A stretch of 5,805 nucleotides of DNA, taken from Paracoccaceae bacterium (GTDB taxonomy: Bacteria; Pseudomonadota; Alphaproteobacteria; Rhodobacterales; Rhodobacteraceae). The stretch is taken from positions 1 through 5,805 of the forward strand of contig SLPP01000099.1 of assembly GCA_007131945.1 (NCBI GenBank). Reading direction: 5' to 3'. Positions 1 through 5,781 of the stretch are shown piece after piece. The translations under genes and the position numbers were made by a program. The notes under the pieces are model-generated. The model was not told where the DNA came from and did no database searches. It saw only the letters and a program-made list of their open reading frames with translations. Each line of letters opens with the position of its first letter. The first letter of the stretch is position 1.

Positions 1-1
1 A

Positions 2-316
2 ATGGCGCAGGGACGCATCGAATACGACGCCGCCCTCGCGCAGGCCTCGGCCGACAACCTGCACGCGCTGACCCGCCACAGCCAGGAACGGCTCTGGCCC
101 GAGGGTACCGCCCAGGGCGAGATCGACGGCAGCCGCGCCCGCCCCGCCATCTGGCAGGATCTCGAGGAGTTCGCCGTCCGCTTTGCCGCGCTGCAGGACG
201 CGGTGGCGACAATCCACGGCGTCGCCGGCGACGGGCTCGGCGCCGTGCAGGGCGCGCTCGGCGATCTCGGCGGCGCCTGCCGCGCCTGCCACGAACAGTT
301 CCGCGTGACCGACTGA
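2..316 (+). CDS. Cytochrome c' (class II c-type cytochrome), 5' end missing
   Basis: This is the C-terminal 104 residues of a cytochrome c', a periplasmic four-helix-bundle haem protein that typically binds NO and other small ligands or transfers electrons. The haem attachment motif CRACH (C93, C96, H97 of the visible part) sits seven residues from the C-terminus. That position is diagnostic for class II cytochromes, since class I proteins carry it near the N-terminus. The upstream sequence is strongly helical and Ala-rich, with a W-x-E segment (W51, E55) as expected for the third helix. The family is usually about 130 residues plus a signal peptide, so the signal peptide and part of the first helix lie left of the window. 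The ATG at base 2 is therefore probably an internal Met, not the start. The stop codon is four bases before the next cytochrome gene, suggesting an operon. The family call is firm; the physiological role is inferred. Confidence 0.88.
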   Translation: MAQGRIEYDAALAQASADNLHALTRHSQERLWPEGTAQGEIDGSRARPAIWQDLEEFAVRFAALQDAVATIHGVAGDGLGAVQGALGDLGGACRACHEQFRVTD

Positions 317-320
317 TCGG

Positions 321-1217
321 ATGGCCCGCCTCGGCTGGCTCGTCGTCGCCGCGCTCGCCTTCGCCGCCTTCCTGTGGTGGCTCGCGCGCCCGGCCGACCT
401 GCCCGCGGCCACGCGCACCGCGCTTCAGGCGCACAGCCCCGACACCGCGAACGGCGCGCGCATCTTCTGGGCCTCGGGCTGCGCCGGCTGCCACGCGCGC
501 CCGGGCATCGGCGCCGCGGACCCGGTCGAGGCGCGCCTCGTCCTTGCCGGCGGGCGGCGGCTGGAAAGCCCCTTCGGCACCTTCGTCGTGCCCAATGCCT
601 CGCCCGATCCCGAGCACGGGATCGGCGCCTGGTCGCTCGAGGACTTCGCCCGCGCGATGCTCCTCGGCGTCTCGCCCGGCGGCGCGCACTACTACCCCGC
701 CTTTCCCTACACCACCTACATCCGCGCCCGACCCGAGGACGTCGCCGATCTCTGGGCCTTCTGGCAGACGCTGCCGCCGGACGACACGCCCTCGGCGGCG
801 CACGAACTGCCCTTCCCGTTCAGCCTGCGCGGCGGACTCGGGCTGTGGAAACTGCTGAATCTCAACGATGAATACGTCCTGCCCGAGACCGACGACGACC
901 AGGTGATGCGCGGCCGCTACCTCGTCGAGGCGCTCGGCCATTGCGCCGAATGCCACACGCCGCGCAACCTCGCCGGCGGGCTCGACATGGCGCGCTGGAT
1001 GGCCGGCGCGCCCAACCCCTCGGGCGAGGGGCGCATCCCGCCGATCCCCGACCCGCGCTGGTCGGCGGAGGATATCGCGGCCTATCTGTTCAGCGGCTTC
1101 ACGCCCGATTTCGACGTCGTCGGCGGCTCGATGACCGATGTCGTCAGCCACATGGCGCAGCTTCCGGCCGAGGATCGCGCCGCCATCGCCGCCTACCTGC
1201 GCGCGCTCGTGGACTGA
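321..1217 (+). CDS. Membrane-anchored diheme cytochrome c
   Basis: This 298-aa protein has two class I cytochrome c domains. Residues 5-20 form one hydrophobic segment rich in Ala, Leu and Trp after a short basic start. It acts as a signal-anchor or signal peptide and places the rest in the periplasm. Haem motif one is CAGCH (C54-H58) and motif two is CAECH (C208-H212). The second domain has a clear GGSM motif (M271) followed by LPxxDxxAIxxYL near the C-terminus, the normal axial Met arrangement. The first domain has the PNxSPDPxxGIGxWS and YYPAFPYT motifs. These are typical of diheme subunits related to alcohol/gluconate dehydrogenase cytochromes, but the usual PAMPY Met is Phe (F128). The ATG four bases after the cytochrome c' stop is the only sensible start, with no strong Shine-Dalgarno, so translation is probably coupled. 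It likely passes electrons between a periplasmic donor and the respiratory chain. The donor is unknown and no dehydrogenase gene is visible. Confidence 0.88.
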   Translation: MARLGWLVVAALAFAAFLWWLARPADLPAATRTALQAHSPDTANGARIFWASGCAGCHARPGIGAADPVEARLVLAGGRRLESPFGTFVVPNASPDPEHGIGAWSLEDFARAMLLGVSPGGAHYYPAFPYTTYIRARPEDVADLWAFWQTLPPDDTPSAAHELPFPFSLRGGLGLWKLLNLNDEYVLPETDDDQVMRGRYLVEALGHCAECHTPRNLAGGLDMARWMAGAPNPSGEGRIPPIPDPRWSAEDIAAYLFSGFTPDFDVVGGSMTDVVSHMAQLPAEDRAAIAAYLRALVD

Positions 1218-1276
1218 TCGCCACGCCGGCATCCGACCGTTCCGCCGCGCCTTGACTTGACCTGCCCGGAATGGCC

Positions 1277-1281
1277 AAAGG
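1277..1281 (+). promoter_or_regulatory. Shine-Dalgarno that sets the alr start
   Basis: AAAGG lies five bases before ATG 1287. It supports that start over the upstream in-frame TTG at 1257. That TTG belongs to a TTGACTTGACC stretch (1252-1262) that might be a -35 element, but no convincing -10 hexamer follows at the right spacing. Confidence 0.45.
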
Positions 1282-1286
1282 CAGCC

Positions 1287-2330
1287 ATGGGTGCCGCGCG
1301 TCTGACCATCGATCTCGACTCCATCGCCGCCAACTGGGAACGCCTGGCGCGGCTTTCCACCGGCGAGACCGGCGTCACGATCAAGGCCGACGCCTACGGG
1401 CTGGGCGCGGCGCCGGTCGCCCGCCGGCTCGCCCGCGCCGGCGCCAGGCAGTTCTTCGTCGCCATCGCCGAGGAGGGCCCGACGATCCGCCAGGCGGTCG
1501 GCGCGGGACCCGAGATCTTCGTCTATTCCGGCCACATGACGGGCGACGCGCAGACCATCCGCAATCTTGGCCTGATCCCGCTGGTGAATTCCGCCGAGCA
1601 GCTTGCCCGCCACCTCGAGGCGCTGCCCGGCCACCCGTTCGGCATCCAGCTCGACTGCGGCATGAACCGGCTAGGGATGAAGCCCGCCGAATGGGCGGCG
1701 CTGCGCGACCTCGCGCTGCAGGCGCGGCCGCGGCTGATCGTCTCGCATCTCGCCTGCGCCGACGAGCCCGACCACCCGATGAACGGCGCGCAGCTGACCA
1801 GCTTCCGCGCCATGACCGCGGGCTGCGACGTGCCCCGCTCGTTTTCGGCGACCGGCGGGATCCTGCTCGGCCCGGCCTTTCATTTCGACCTCACCCGCCC
1901 CGGCATCGGCCTCTATGGCGGCGCCCCCTTCGCCGAGGCCTTCCCCGCGGTGGCGCTGGAACTGCCGGTGATCCAGGTGCGCGAGCTCGCCGCGGGCGAG
2001 ACGGTGGGCTATGGCGGCAGCTGGACGGCGCCGGCGCCGGCGCGGATCGCGACGGTCGCGGCGGGCTATGCCGACGGCATCCTGCGCTGCCTCTCGAACC
2101 GCGCGACCGTCTGGGCCGACGACACCCCCTGCCCCGTCGTCGGCCGGGTCTCGATGGACCTGCTCACGGTGGACGTGACGCATCTGGACGCGATCCCGGA
2201 TGCGCTGGACCTCCTCGGCCCGCACCAGGGGATCGACGAGCTGGCCGAGGCCGCCGGCACGATCGGCTACGAGATCCTCACCGCGCTCGGGGCGCGGTAT
2301 CGCCGGCGCTATGCCGGTCAGCGGGCATGA
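1287..2330 (+). CDS. alr: Alanine racemase (PLP-dependent)
   Basis: Cytoplasmic enzyme that interconverts L- and D-alanine, supplying D-Ala for peptidoglycan. In the 347-aa reading, the N-terminal TIM barrel carries [10 protein letters not shown] with the PLP Schiff-base lysine K33. RPGIGLYG contains R204, the arginine expected to contact the PLP pyridine nitrogen. The C-terminal domain has ETVGYGGSW with the second catalytic base Y242, GYADG, and VGRVSMD, which contributes to the substrate pocket. All expected catalytic elements are present, and the length suits the short alphaproteobacterial Alr proteins. I chose ATG 1287 because AAAGG (1277-1281) lies five bases upstream and the protein then begins [11 protein letters not shown], like family members. 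An in-frame TTG at 1257 would add ten unconserved residues. Its stop overlaps the mlaE start (ATGA), so expression is probably coupled to the lipid transporter genes. It could be the catabolic paralogue dadX, but no D-amino acid dehydrogenase gene is nearby. Confidence 0.95.
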   Translation: MGAARLTIDLDSIAANWERLARLSTGETGVTIKADAYGLGAAPVARRLARAGARQFFVAIAEEGPTIRQAVGAGPEIFVYSGHMTGDAQTIRNLGLIPLVNSAEQLARHLEALPGHPFGIQLDCGMNRLGMKPAEWAALRDLALQARPRLIVSHLACADEPDHPMNGAQLTSFRAMTAGCDVPRSFSATGGILLGPAFHFDLTRPGIGLYGGAPFAEAFPAVALELPVIQVRELAAGETVGYGGSWTAPAPARIATVAAGYADGILRCLSNRATVWADDTPCPVVGRVSMDLLTVDVTHLDAIPDALDLLGPHQGIDELAEAAGTIGYEILTALGARYRRRYAGQRA

Positions 2331-3112
2331 ACCCGATCCTCGCGGCCCTCGGCGCGATCGGGCGCTCGGTCGCCACCGGCCTCGGCGCGGTCGGCCGCTT
2401 CGTCACCTTCGCCGCATTGGCGCTCTCGCATCTGGTGCGCCCGCCCTTCTACGGCCGCGAACTGGCGCTGCAGCTGGTGCAGATCGGCTGGCTCTCGCTG
2501 CCCGTCGTGGGGCTCACCGCGCTCTTCACCGGCGGCGCGCTGGCCTTGCAGATCTACGCCGGCTCGGCGCGGTTCAACGCCGAGTTCGCGGTGCCTTCGA
2601 TCACCGCGATCGGCATGGTGCGCGAACTGGGACCGGTGCTGGGCGGGCTGATGGTGGCCGCCCGCGTCGCCTCCTCGATCGCGGCCGAGATCGGCACGAT
2701 GAAGGTCTCCGAGCAGATCGACGCGCTGCGCACGCTGGCCACCGACCCGATGAAATACCTCGTCGCCCCGCGGATCGTCGCGGCGACGCTGGCGATGCCG
2801 GTCCTCGTCGCGGTGGGCGACGCGATCGGCATCCTGGGGGGCTATTCGGTCGGGGTGAACCGGCTCGGCTTCGACGGTCCGACCTATCTGCGCAACACGA
2901 TGGATTTCCTCGAATTCTGGGACGTGGCCTCGGGGCTGGTGAAGGGCGCGGTCTTCGGCTTCCTCGTGGCGCTCTGCGGCTGCTATTTCGGCATGCATTC
3001 GGGCCGCGGCGCGCAGGGCGTGGGCGAGGCGACCAAGACCGCCGTCGTGCTCGCCTCGATCCTGATCCTCAGCGCCAACTACATCCTGACCGAGGCCTTC
3101 TTCTCAGCATGA
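2327..3112 (+). CDS. mlaE: MlaE-family lipid ABC transporter permease
   Basis: Inner-membrane permease of an MlaFEDB-type phospholipid transporter (PF02405 family). The product is 261 residues, the normal family size. After an amphipathic N-terminus there are several hydrophobic segments (roughly residues 50-80, 90-120, 150-175, 205-222 and 238-257). The family signature is clear: [18 protein letters not shown] followed by [17 protein letters not shown] (residues 98-134). This is the conserved loop that contacts the ATPase. Near the C-terminus is [22 protein letters not shown] (220-241), also strongly conserved. The start ATG overlaps the alr stop (ATGA), and the stop overlaps the mlaF start in the same way, so the three genes are translationally coupled. 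The family assignment is secure. The exact substrate (phospholipid or another lipid) is not shown by the sequence, and no MlaD partner gene is present in the window. Confidence 0.93.
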   Translation: MNPILAALGAIGRSVATGLGAVGRFVTFAALALSHLVRPPFYGRELALQLVQIGWLSLPVVGLTALFTGGALALQIYAGSARFNAEFAVPSITAIGMVRELGPVLGGLMVAARVASSIAAEIGTMKVSEQIDALRTLATDPMKYLVAPRIVAATLAMPVLVAVGDAIGILGGYSVGVNRLGFDGPTYLRNTMDFLEFWDVASGLVKGAVFGFLVALCGCYFGMHSGRGAQGVGEATKTAVVLASILILSANYILTEAFFSA

Positions 3113-3849
3113 TCCGCGCGCAGGACATCCACAAGGCCTTCGGGCCCAAGCGGGTGCTCACCGGCGTCAGCTTCGAGGTCGCGCGCGGCGAAAGCCTCGT
3201 CGTCATCGGCGGCTCGGGCACCGGCAAGTCGGTGCTGCTGAAATGCCTCCTCGGCCTTGAATCCCCGGACCGCGGCGAGGTCATGATCGCCGGGCTGACC
3301 CGGCCGCGGCCGCACGAACTCGCCGCGCATGTCGGCATGCTCTTCCAGGGCGCGGCGCTCTTCGATTCGCTGCCGGTCTGGCAGAACGTGGCCTTCCGGC
3401 TGATGCGCGGCCCGGCACGGATGGCGCGGGCCCCGGCGCGCGAGGCGGCGCTGGAAAAGCTCGCCCGCGTCGGCATGGCGCCCGAATCGGCCGATCTCTA
3501 CCCGGCCGAGCTCTCGGGCGGGATGCAGAAGCGCGTCGGACTCGCCCGCGCCATCGCCGGCGAGCCGCCGATCCTGTTCTTCGACGAGCCGACCGCCGGG
3601 CTCGACCCGATCCTCGCCGCCGTCATCAACGCGCTGATCCGCGAGATCGTGACCGAGATGGGCGCCACCGCCGTCACCATCACCCACGACATGCGCACCC
3701 TGCGCGACGTCGCCGACCGGGTGGCGATGCTGCACGAGGGGCGACTCTACTGGCAGGGCACCGCGGCCGAGGCGCTCGCCAGCGACGATCCGGTGCTGAC
3801 CCAGTTCATCCAGGGCCGCATCGACGGCCCGATCCCGACGCTGCGCTGA
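3109..3849 (+). CDS. mlaF: MlaF-family lipid ABC transporter ATP-binding protein
   Basis: Cytoplasmic ATPase that powers the MlaE permease. The 246-aa protein has every ABC element in order: Walker A GGSGTGKS (34-41), Q-loop Q80 in MLFQ, signature LSGGMQKR (135-142), Walker B ILFFDE (155-160) with catalytic E160, D-loop AGLDP (163-167) and H-loop H193. The GAALFDSLPVWQNV stretch after the Q-loop and the LSGGMQKRVGLARA signature are characteristic of the Mla/Ttg2A (iron- or toluene-tolerance annotated) subfamily rather than other importers. The start overlaps the mlaE stop (ATGA), so the two proteins are likely made in matched amounts. The length is normal and the C-terminus appears complete, so the nearby integration did not truncate it. 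The usual downstream partners (MlaD, MlaC, MlaB) are not seen here. Confidence 0.94.
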   Translation: MIRAQDIHKAFGPKRVLTGVSFEVARGESLVVIGGSGTGKSVLLKCLLGLESPDRGEVMIAGLTRPRPHELAAHVGMLFQGAALFDSLPVWQNVAFRLMRGPARMARAPAREAALEKLARVGMAPESADLYPAELSGGMQKRVGLARAIAGEPPILFFDEPTAGLDPILAAVINALIREIVTEMGATAVTITHDMRTLRDVADRVAMLHEGRLYWQGTAAEALASDDPVLTQFIQGRIDGPIPTLR

Positions 3850-3869
3850 GCCCCGGGACCGGCTGCGCA
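3842..3869 (+). other. Imperfect stem-loop at the end of mlaF
   Basis: TGCGC (3842-3846) can pair with GCGCA (3865-3869). AGCC (3849-3852) can pair with GGCT (3861-3864). This leaves a two-base bulge and an eight-base loop across the mlaF stop codon. No T-run follows, so it is not a clear intrinsic terminator. It may only stabilise the 3' end of the alr-mlaEF transcript, or be a chance result of high GC. Confidence 0.2.
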
Positions 3870-3912
3870 CCGCTCCGACGCGGCGATAATCCCTGGCAGA
3901 GAAAACGGTTCC

Positions 3913-3959
3913 TGGTGAGCCCGGGAGGATTCGAACCTCCGACCAATTGATTAAAAGTC
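3913..3959 (-). tRNA. tRNA-Lys(TTT), 3' fragment only
   Basis: Read on the minus strand, this gives the anticodon loop CTTTTAA (anticodon TTT at 3953-3955), the 3' half of the anticodon stem, and the variable loop. It continues with a perfect T-arm (GGAGG, loop TTCGAAT, CCTCC), acceptor strand CGGGCTC, discriminator A and encoded CCA (3913-3915). The 5' half should lie at about 3960-3990 and is absent. There is no D-arm and no acceptor complement of the GGGCCCG type. The bases before the anticodon loop (TTCGA) also fail to pair fully with the remaining TCAAT stem strand. It is therefore not a functional tRNA. The anticodon makes lysine the firm identity. The precise breakpoint, near the 5' edge of the anticodon loop, is good to a few bases. 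Confidence 0.88.
3913..3959. other. Probable integration attachment site (attL) in tRNA-Lys
   Basis: Tyrosine recombinases often integrate into tRNA genes using the anticodon or T-arm region as the crossover. The element carries a copy of the tRNA 3' half that restores the gene at one end, and the displaced native 3' half remains at the other. That is what is seen here: a tRNA 3' half facing the backbone, identity ending near the anticodon loop, then foreign AT-richer DNA and an integrase 167 bases further in. The duplicated core would be up to about 47 bases. The other end is outside the window, so the repeat itself is predicted and not observed. Confidence 0.72.
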
Positions 3960-4016
3960 GAAATCTAACTCATAACTCCACCTAACCTTGCGAAACTATC
4001 CGCGTGCAGAAATGCC

Positions 4017-4045
4017 TTGCTAACAAAGGAATACTGCCGCATATT
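4017..4045 (+). promoter_or_regulatory. Possible promoter of the integrase gene
   Basis: TTGCTA (4017-4022) and CATATT (4040-4045) each match the sigma-70 consensus at four of six positions, with an ideal 17-base spacer. They sit in the AT-richest part of the leader. Transcription would begin around 4052 and leave a leader of about 75 bases carrying the GTTACCCC repeats. This is inferred from sequence only. Confidence 0.3.
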
Positions 4046-4063
4046 AGGTGCTGCTACTAACAC

Positions 4064-4110
4064 GGGGTAACGGGGTCAATCGGGCGAATCTGTTACCCCT
4101 GTGTTACCCC
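4064..4110. repeat. Three copies of GTTACCCC (one inverted) upstream of the integrase
   Basis: GGGGTAAC (4064-4071) is the exact inverse of GTTACCCC at 4092-4099 and 4103-4110. The two direct copies share TGTTACCCC and start 11 bases apart, about one helical turn, so both would face the same side of the DNA. The inverted copy could pair with either in a hairpin with a 20- or 31-base loop. Between the predicted promoter and the integrase start, these are candidate arm-type binding sites for the integrase N-terminal domain, or an operator for autoregulation. The repeats are exact; the role is inferred. Confidence 0.6.
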
Positions 4111-4117
4111 AGAGGAC
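4111..4117 (+). promoter_or_regulatory. Ribosome binding site of the integrase gene
   Basis: AGAGGAC ends eight bases before ATG 4126. It is the best Shine-Dalgarno near the gene and favours this ATG over the upstream in-frame GTG at 4048, which would translate the repeat region as a 26-residue leader. Confidence 0.6.
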
Positions 4118-4125
4118 AAATTGAC

Positions 4126-5391
4126 ATGACGAAGGCATTCACGAGCAGGATGATCGAAGCGGCGAAGCCGGACTCTTCGAGGCGGCGCGAGGTGCCGGAT
4201 CCGGCCCTGTCCGGGCTTTACCTGGTCATTCAGCCAAGCGGCGCGAAATCCTGGGCGCTGCGCTATCGCTTCGCCGGCAAGCCCGCGAAGCTGACTCTGG
4301 GGCGCTGGCCGGTGATGGGGCTAGCCGAGGCACGCGCGGCGGCGTCCGAGGCGCTGGAGAAGATCGAGCGCGGCAAGAACCCGGCAGCGGAGAAGAAGGC
4401 CACCAAGGCGGCGCGGATCGAGGCGCAGCTTGCCGAGCGGGACAAGATCAAGACGCTGGTCGGGGAGTTCGACAAGCGGCACCTGTCCAAGCTGAACAGC
4501 GGGCGCGTGGTACGGCGGGAGCTTGACCGGCATGTGGTCGAGCTGTGGGGCGAGCGCGACATTCACGAGATCAGCAAGCGCGACGTGATCGACCTGCTGG
4601 ACGGGATCGCGGACAGCGGCCGGGCAGTGACGGCAAACCGGGTGCGGGCCTATCTCAACAAGTTCTTCAACTGGTGCGTCGAACGGGACGTTCTGGCGCT
4701 GAACCCGGCGACGGGCGTCAAGCCGGTGGTGAAAGAGACCAGTCGCGACCGCGTTCTGTCCGACAACGAGATCCGCTGGTTCTGGCAAGCCTGCGAGGCC
4801 GAGGGCTTCCCGTGGGGGCCGTTCGGCAAGGTGCTGTTGCTCACAGGCCAGCGGTTGGGCGAGGTCGCGGCGATGACCGATGCCGAGATCACGGGCGAGA
4901 CGTGGCACCTGACGGCCGAGCGCACCAAGAACAAGCGCGCCCATGACGTGCCGTTGTCCGCGGCTGTGGTCGACATCCTGGCGGACGTGTCGCGGATCAA
5001 GGATCGCGACGGCAAGTTGAGGTTCATCTTCACCACGACCGGCGCCTCGCCCGTTTCGGGCTTCTTCAAGGCCCGGGAGCACCTGGCCTCGGCAATGGAG
5101 CGGATCGCGGCGCAAGAGCGCGGCGAGGCGGTCGAGATACCGCGCTGGACGTTTCATGATCTGCGCCGCACGGCAGCAACCGGCATGGCGCGGCTGGGCA
5201 TCCCCGTTCGGATCACAGAGGCGGTTCTCAACCACGTCAGCGGCACTGGGGCGGGGATCGTGGCGGTGTATCAACGGCACGACTACGCTGACGAAAAGCG
5301 AGCCGCGCTGGAGGCGTGGGCGCGGCAGGTTCTGATGCTGTTCGAACGCCAGGCGGTGAACGTGGTGCCACTGGCGGGGGCGCGGTCATGA
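4126..5391 (+). CDS. Tyrosine recombinase / integrase with DUF4102 arm-binding domain
   Basis: Site-specific recombinase that would integrate and excise the element at tRNA-Lys. The 421-aa protein has the standard three parts. The N-terminal DUF4102-type arm-binding domain spans about residues 1-88, with LYLVIQPSGAKSWALRYR and LTLGRWPVMGLAEAR. An SAM-like core-binding domain covers about 105-200, and the catalytic domain about 208-400. Catalytic residues are complete: R243 in LTGQRLGE, K268 in the beta-hairpin TKNKRAHDVPLS, H344 and R347 in FHDLRR, H370 in LNH, and nucleophile Y382 in VYQRHDY. A Lys/Ala-rich stretch at 83-101 is probably a helical linker. The start is set by AGAGGAC upstream, and length matches P4-like island integrases. 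Nothing suggests inactivation. The stop overlaps the next gene's start (ATGA), so the two are co-translated. The gene lies just inside the tRNA scar and reads away from it, the typical layout. Confidence 0.95.
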   Translation: MTKAFTSRMIEAAKPDSSRRREVPDPALSGLYLVIQPSGAKSWALRYRFAGKPAKLTLGRWPVMGLAEARAAASEALEKIERGKNPAAEKKATKAARIEAQLAERDKIKTLVGEFDKRHLSKLNSGRVVRRELDRHVVELWGERDIHEISKRDVIDLLDGIADSGRAVTANRVRAYLNKFFNWCVERDVLALNPATGVKPVVKETSRDRVLSDNEIRWFWQACEAEGFPWGPFGKVLLLTGQRLGEVAAMTDAEITGETWHLTAERTKNKRAHDVPLSAAVVDILADVSRIKDRDGKLRFIFTTTGASPVSGFFKAREHLASAMERIAAQERGEAVEIPRWTFHDLRRTAATGMARLGIPVRITEAVLNHVSGTGAGIVAVYQRHDYADEKRAALEAWARQVLMLFERQAVNVVPLAGARS

Positions 5392-5726
5392 ACGAATGGG
5401 GCATTCCTGATTGGCGTGATGCGTCCAACTATGGCAACGTGACGCGCTGGAGCATGAACCGGTGGAGATGGGAGTTTCTTAGACGACGCGATGATCTCCG
5501 TGAGTTTTTCGATCGTTGGGCCGAAATTTCTTTTAAGGAGAACTTGGAAGTGAACGGCGGCTACCACCCCACCGCGCCCGGCTTCTTAGCATTTGGTAAG
5601 GGTGAGGACGCGGAGGTCGCAATAAAGAAGTTTGGCTACGACGGCGTTCCCAATCCTCGTTTCGGTTTTCAACCGGCACTTGCCATCAGGCCGCCAGGGG
5701 AATCGCGTTTGGCTTTGAGGGCCTGA
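5388..5726 (+). CDS. Small DUF6499-like (transcriptional regulator-like) protein
   Basis: This 112-aa protein starts at the ATG overlapping the integrase stop (ATGA). The N-terminus IPDWRDASNY followed by W-R-W-E-F-L-R-R (residues 26-33) resembles the DUF6499 domain, named as transcriptional regulator-like and common in integrative elements of alphaproteobacteria. This match is from memory of the family pattern and not from a search. A charged helix follows (RRRDDLREFFDRWAE, 32-46). The C-terminal half has FGYDGVPNPRFGFQPALAIRPP, which I cannot assign. There is no signal peptide or membrane segment, so it is likely cytoplasmic. GC and codon use fall below the integrase, with T- and A-ending codons such as GGT, TTT and TTA, indicating separate ancestry. 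Coupling to the integrase suggests a role in controlling integration, excision or element genes, but this is inferred. It may be a shortened relative of longer proteins with an added C-terminal domain. Confidence 0.7.
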   Translation: MNEWGIPDWRDASNYGNVTRWSMNRWRWEFLRRRDDLREFFDRWAEISFKENLEVNGGYHPTAPGFLAFGKGEDAEVAIKKFGYDGVPNPRFGFQPALAIRPPGESRLALRA

Positions 5727-5760
5727 GCCCGGTGCCTTGCATGTGACGGCGCGATGGATT

Positions 5761-5781
5761 CTGGCTGTTGGACTCAGCCAG
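5761..5781. other. Small perfect stem-loop after the regulator-like gene
   Basis: CTGGCTG (5761-5767) pairs perfectly with CAGCCAG (5775-5781) around a seven-base loop. It lies 34 bases after the stop of the small gene. No T-run follows, so an intrinsic terminator is unlikely. It could be a protein-binding site or a chance palindrome. The rest of 5727-5805 shows only an open frame to the window edge. Confidence 0.25.

Noticed and set aside
374..871. Long Arg- and Ala-rich open frames overlapping the cytochrome and alr genes in other frames
   Set aside because: They are low-complexity, arginine-rich translations typical of alternative frames of high-GC coding DNA, with no recognisable motif. 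The real genes have clear family motifs.
1252..1262. TTGACTTGACC as a -35 promoter element for alr
   Set aside because: No plausible -10 hexamer occurs 16-18 bases downstream of either TTGAC copy, and the stretch after it is GC-rich.
1257..1286. Upstream TTG start for alr adding ten residues
   Set aside because: The added residues do not look like the family N-terminus. The AAAGG five bases before ATG 1287 supports the shorter form.
3079..3870. 263-residue open frame on the minus strand over mlaF
   Set aside because: It is antisense to a gene with all ABC ATPase motifs. Its composition is a shadow of that frame and it has no supporting start signal.
4061..4110. The repeated GTTACCCC motifs as a CRISPR array
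   Set aside because: The units are only eight bases, unevenly spaced and in mixed orientation, with no repeat-spacer structure or cas genes.
4048..4125. GTG start extending the integrase by 26 residues
   Set aside because: The extension translates the repeat-bearing leader and precedes the best ribosome binding site. ATG 4126 gives the normal DUF4102 integrase N-terminus.
4321..5280. 319-residue open frame on the minus strand over the integrase
   Set aside because: It lies antisense to a complete tyrosine recombinase and shows no domain of its own. Long antisense frames are expected at this GC content.
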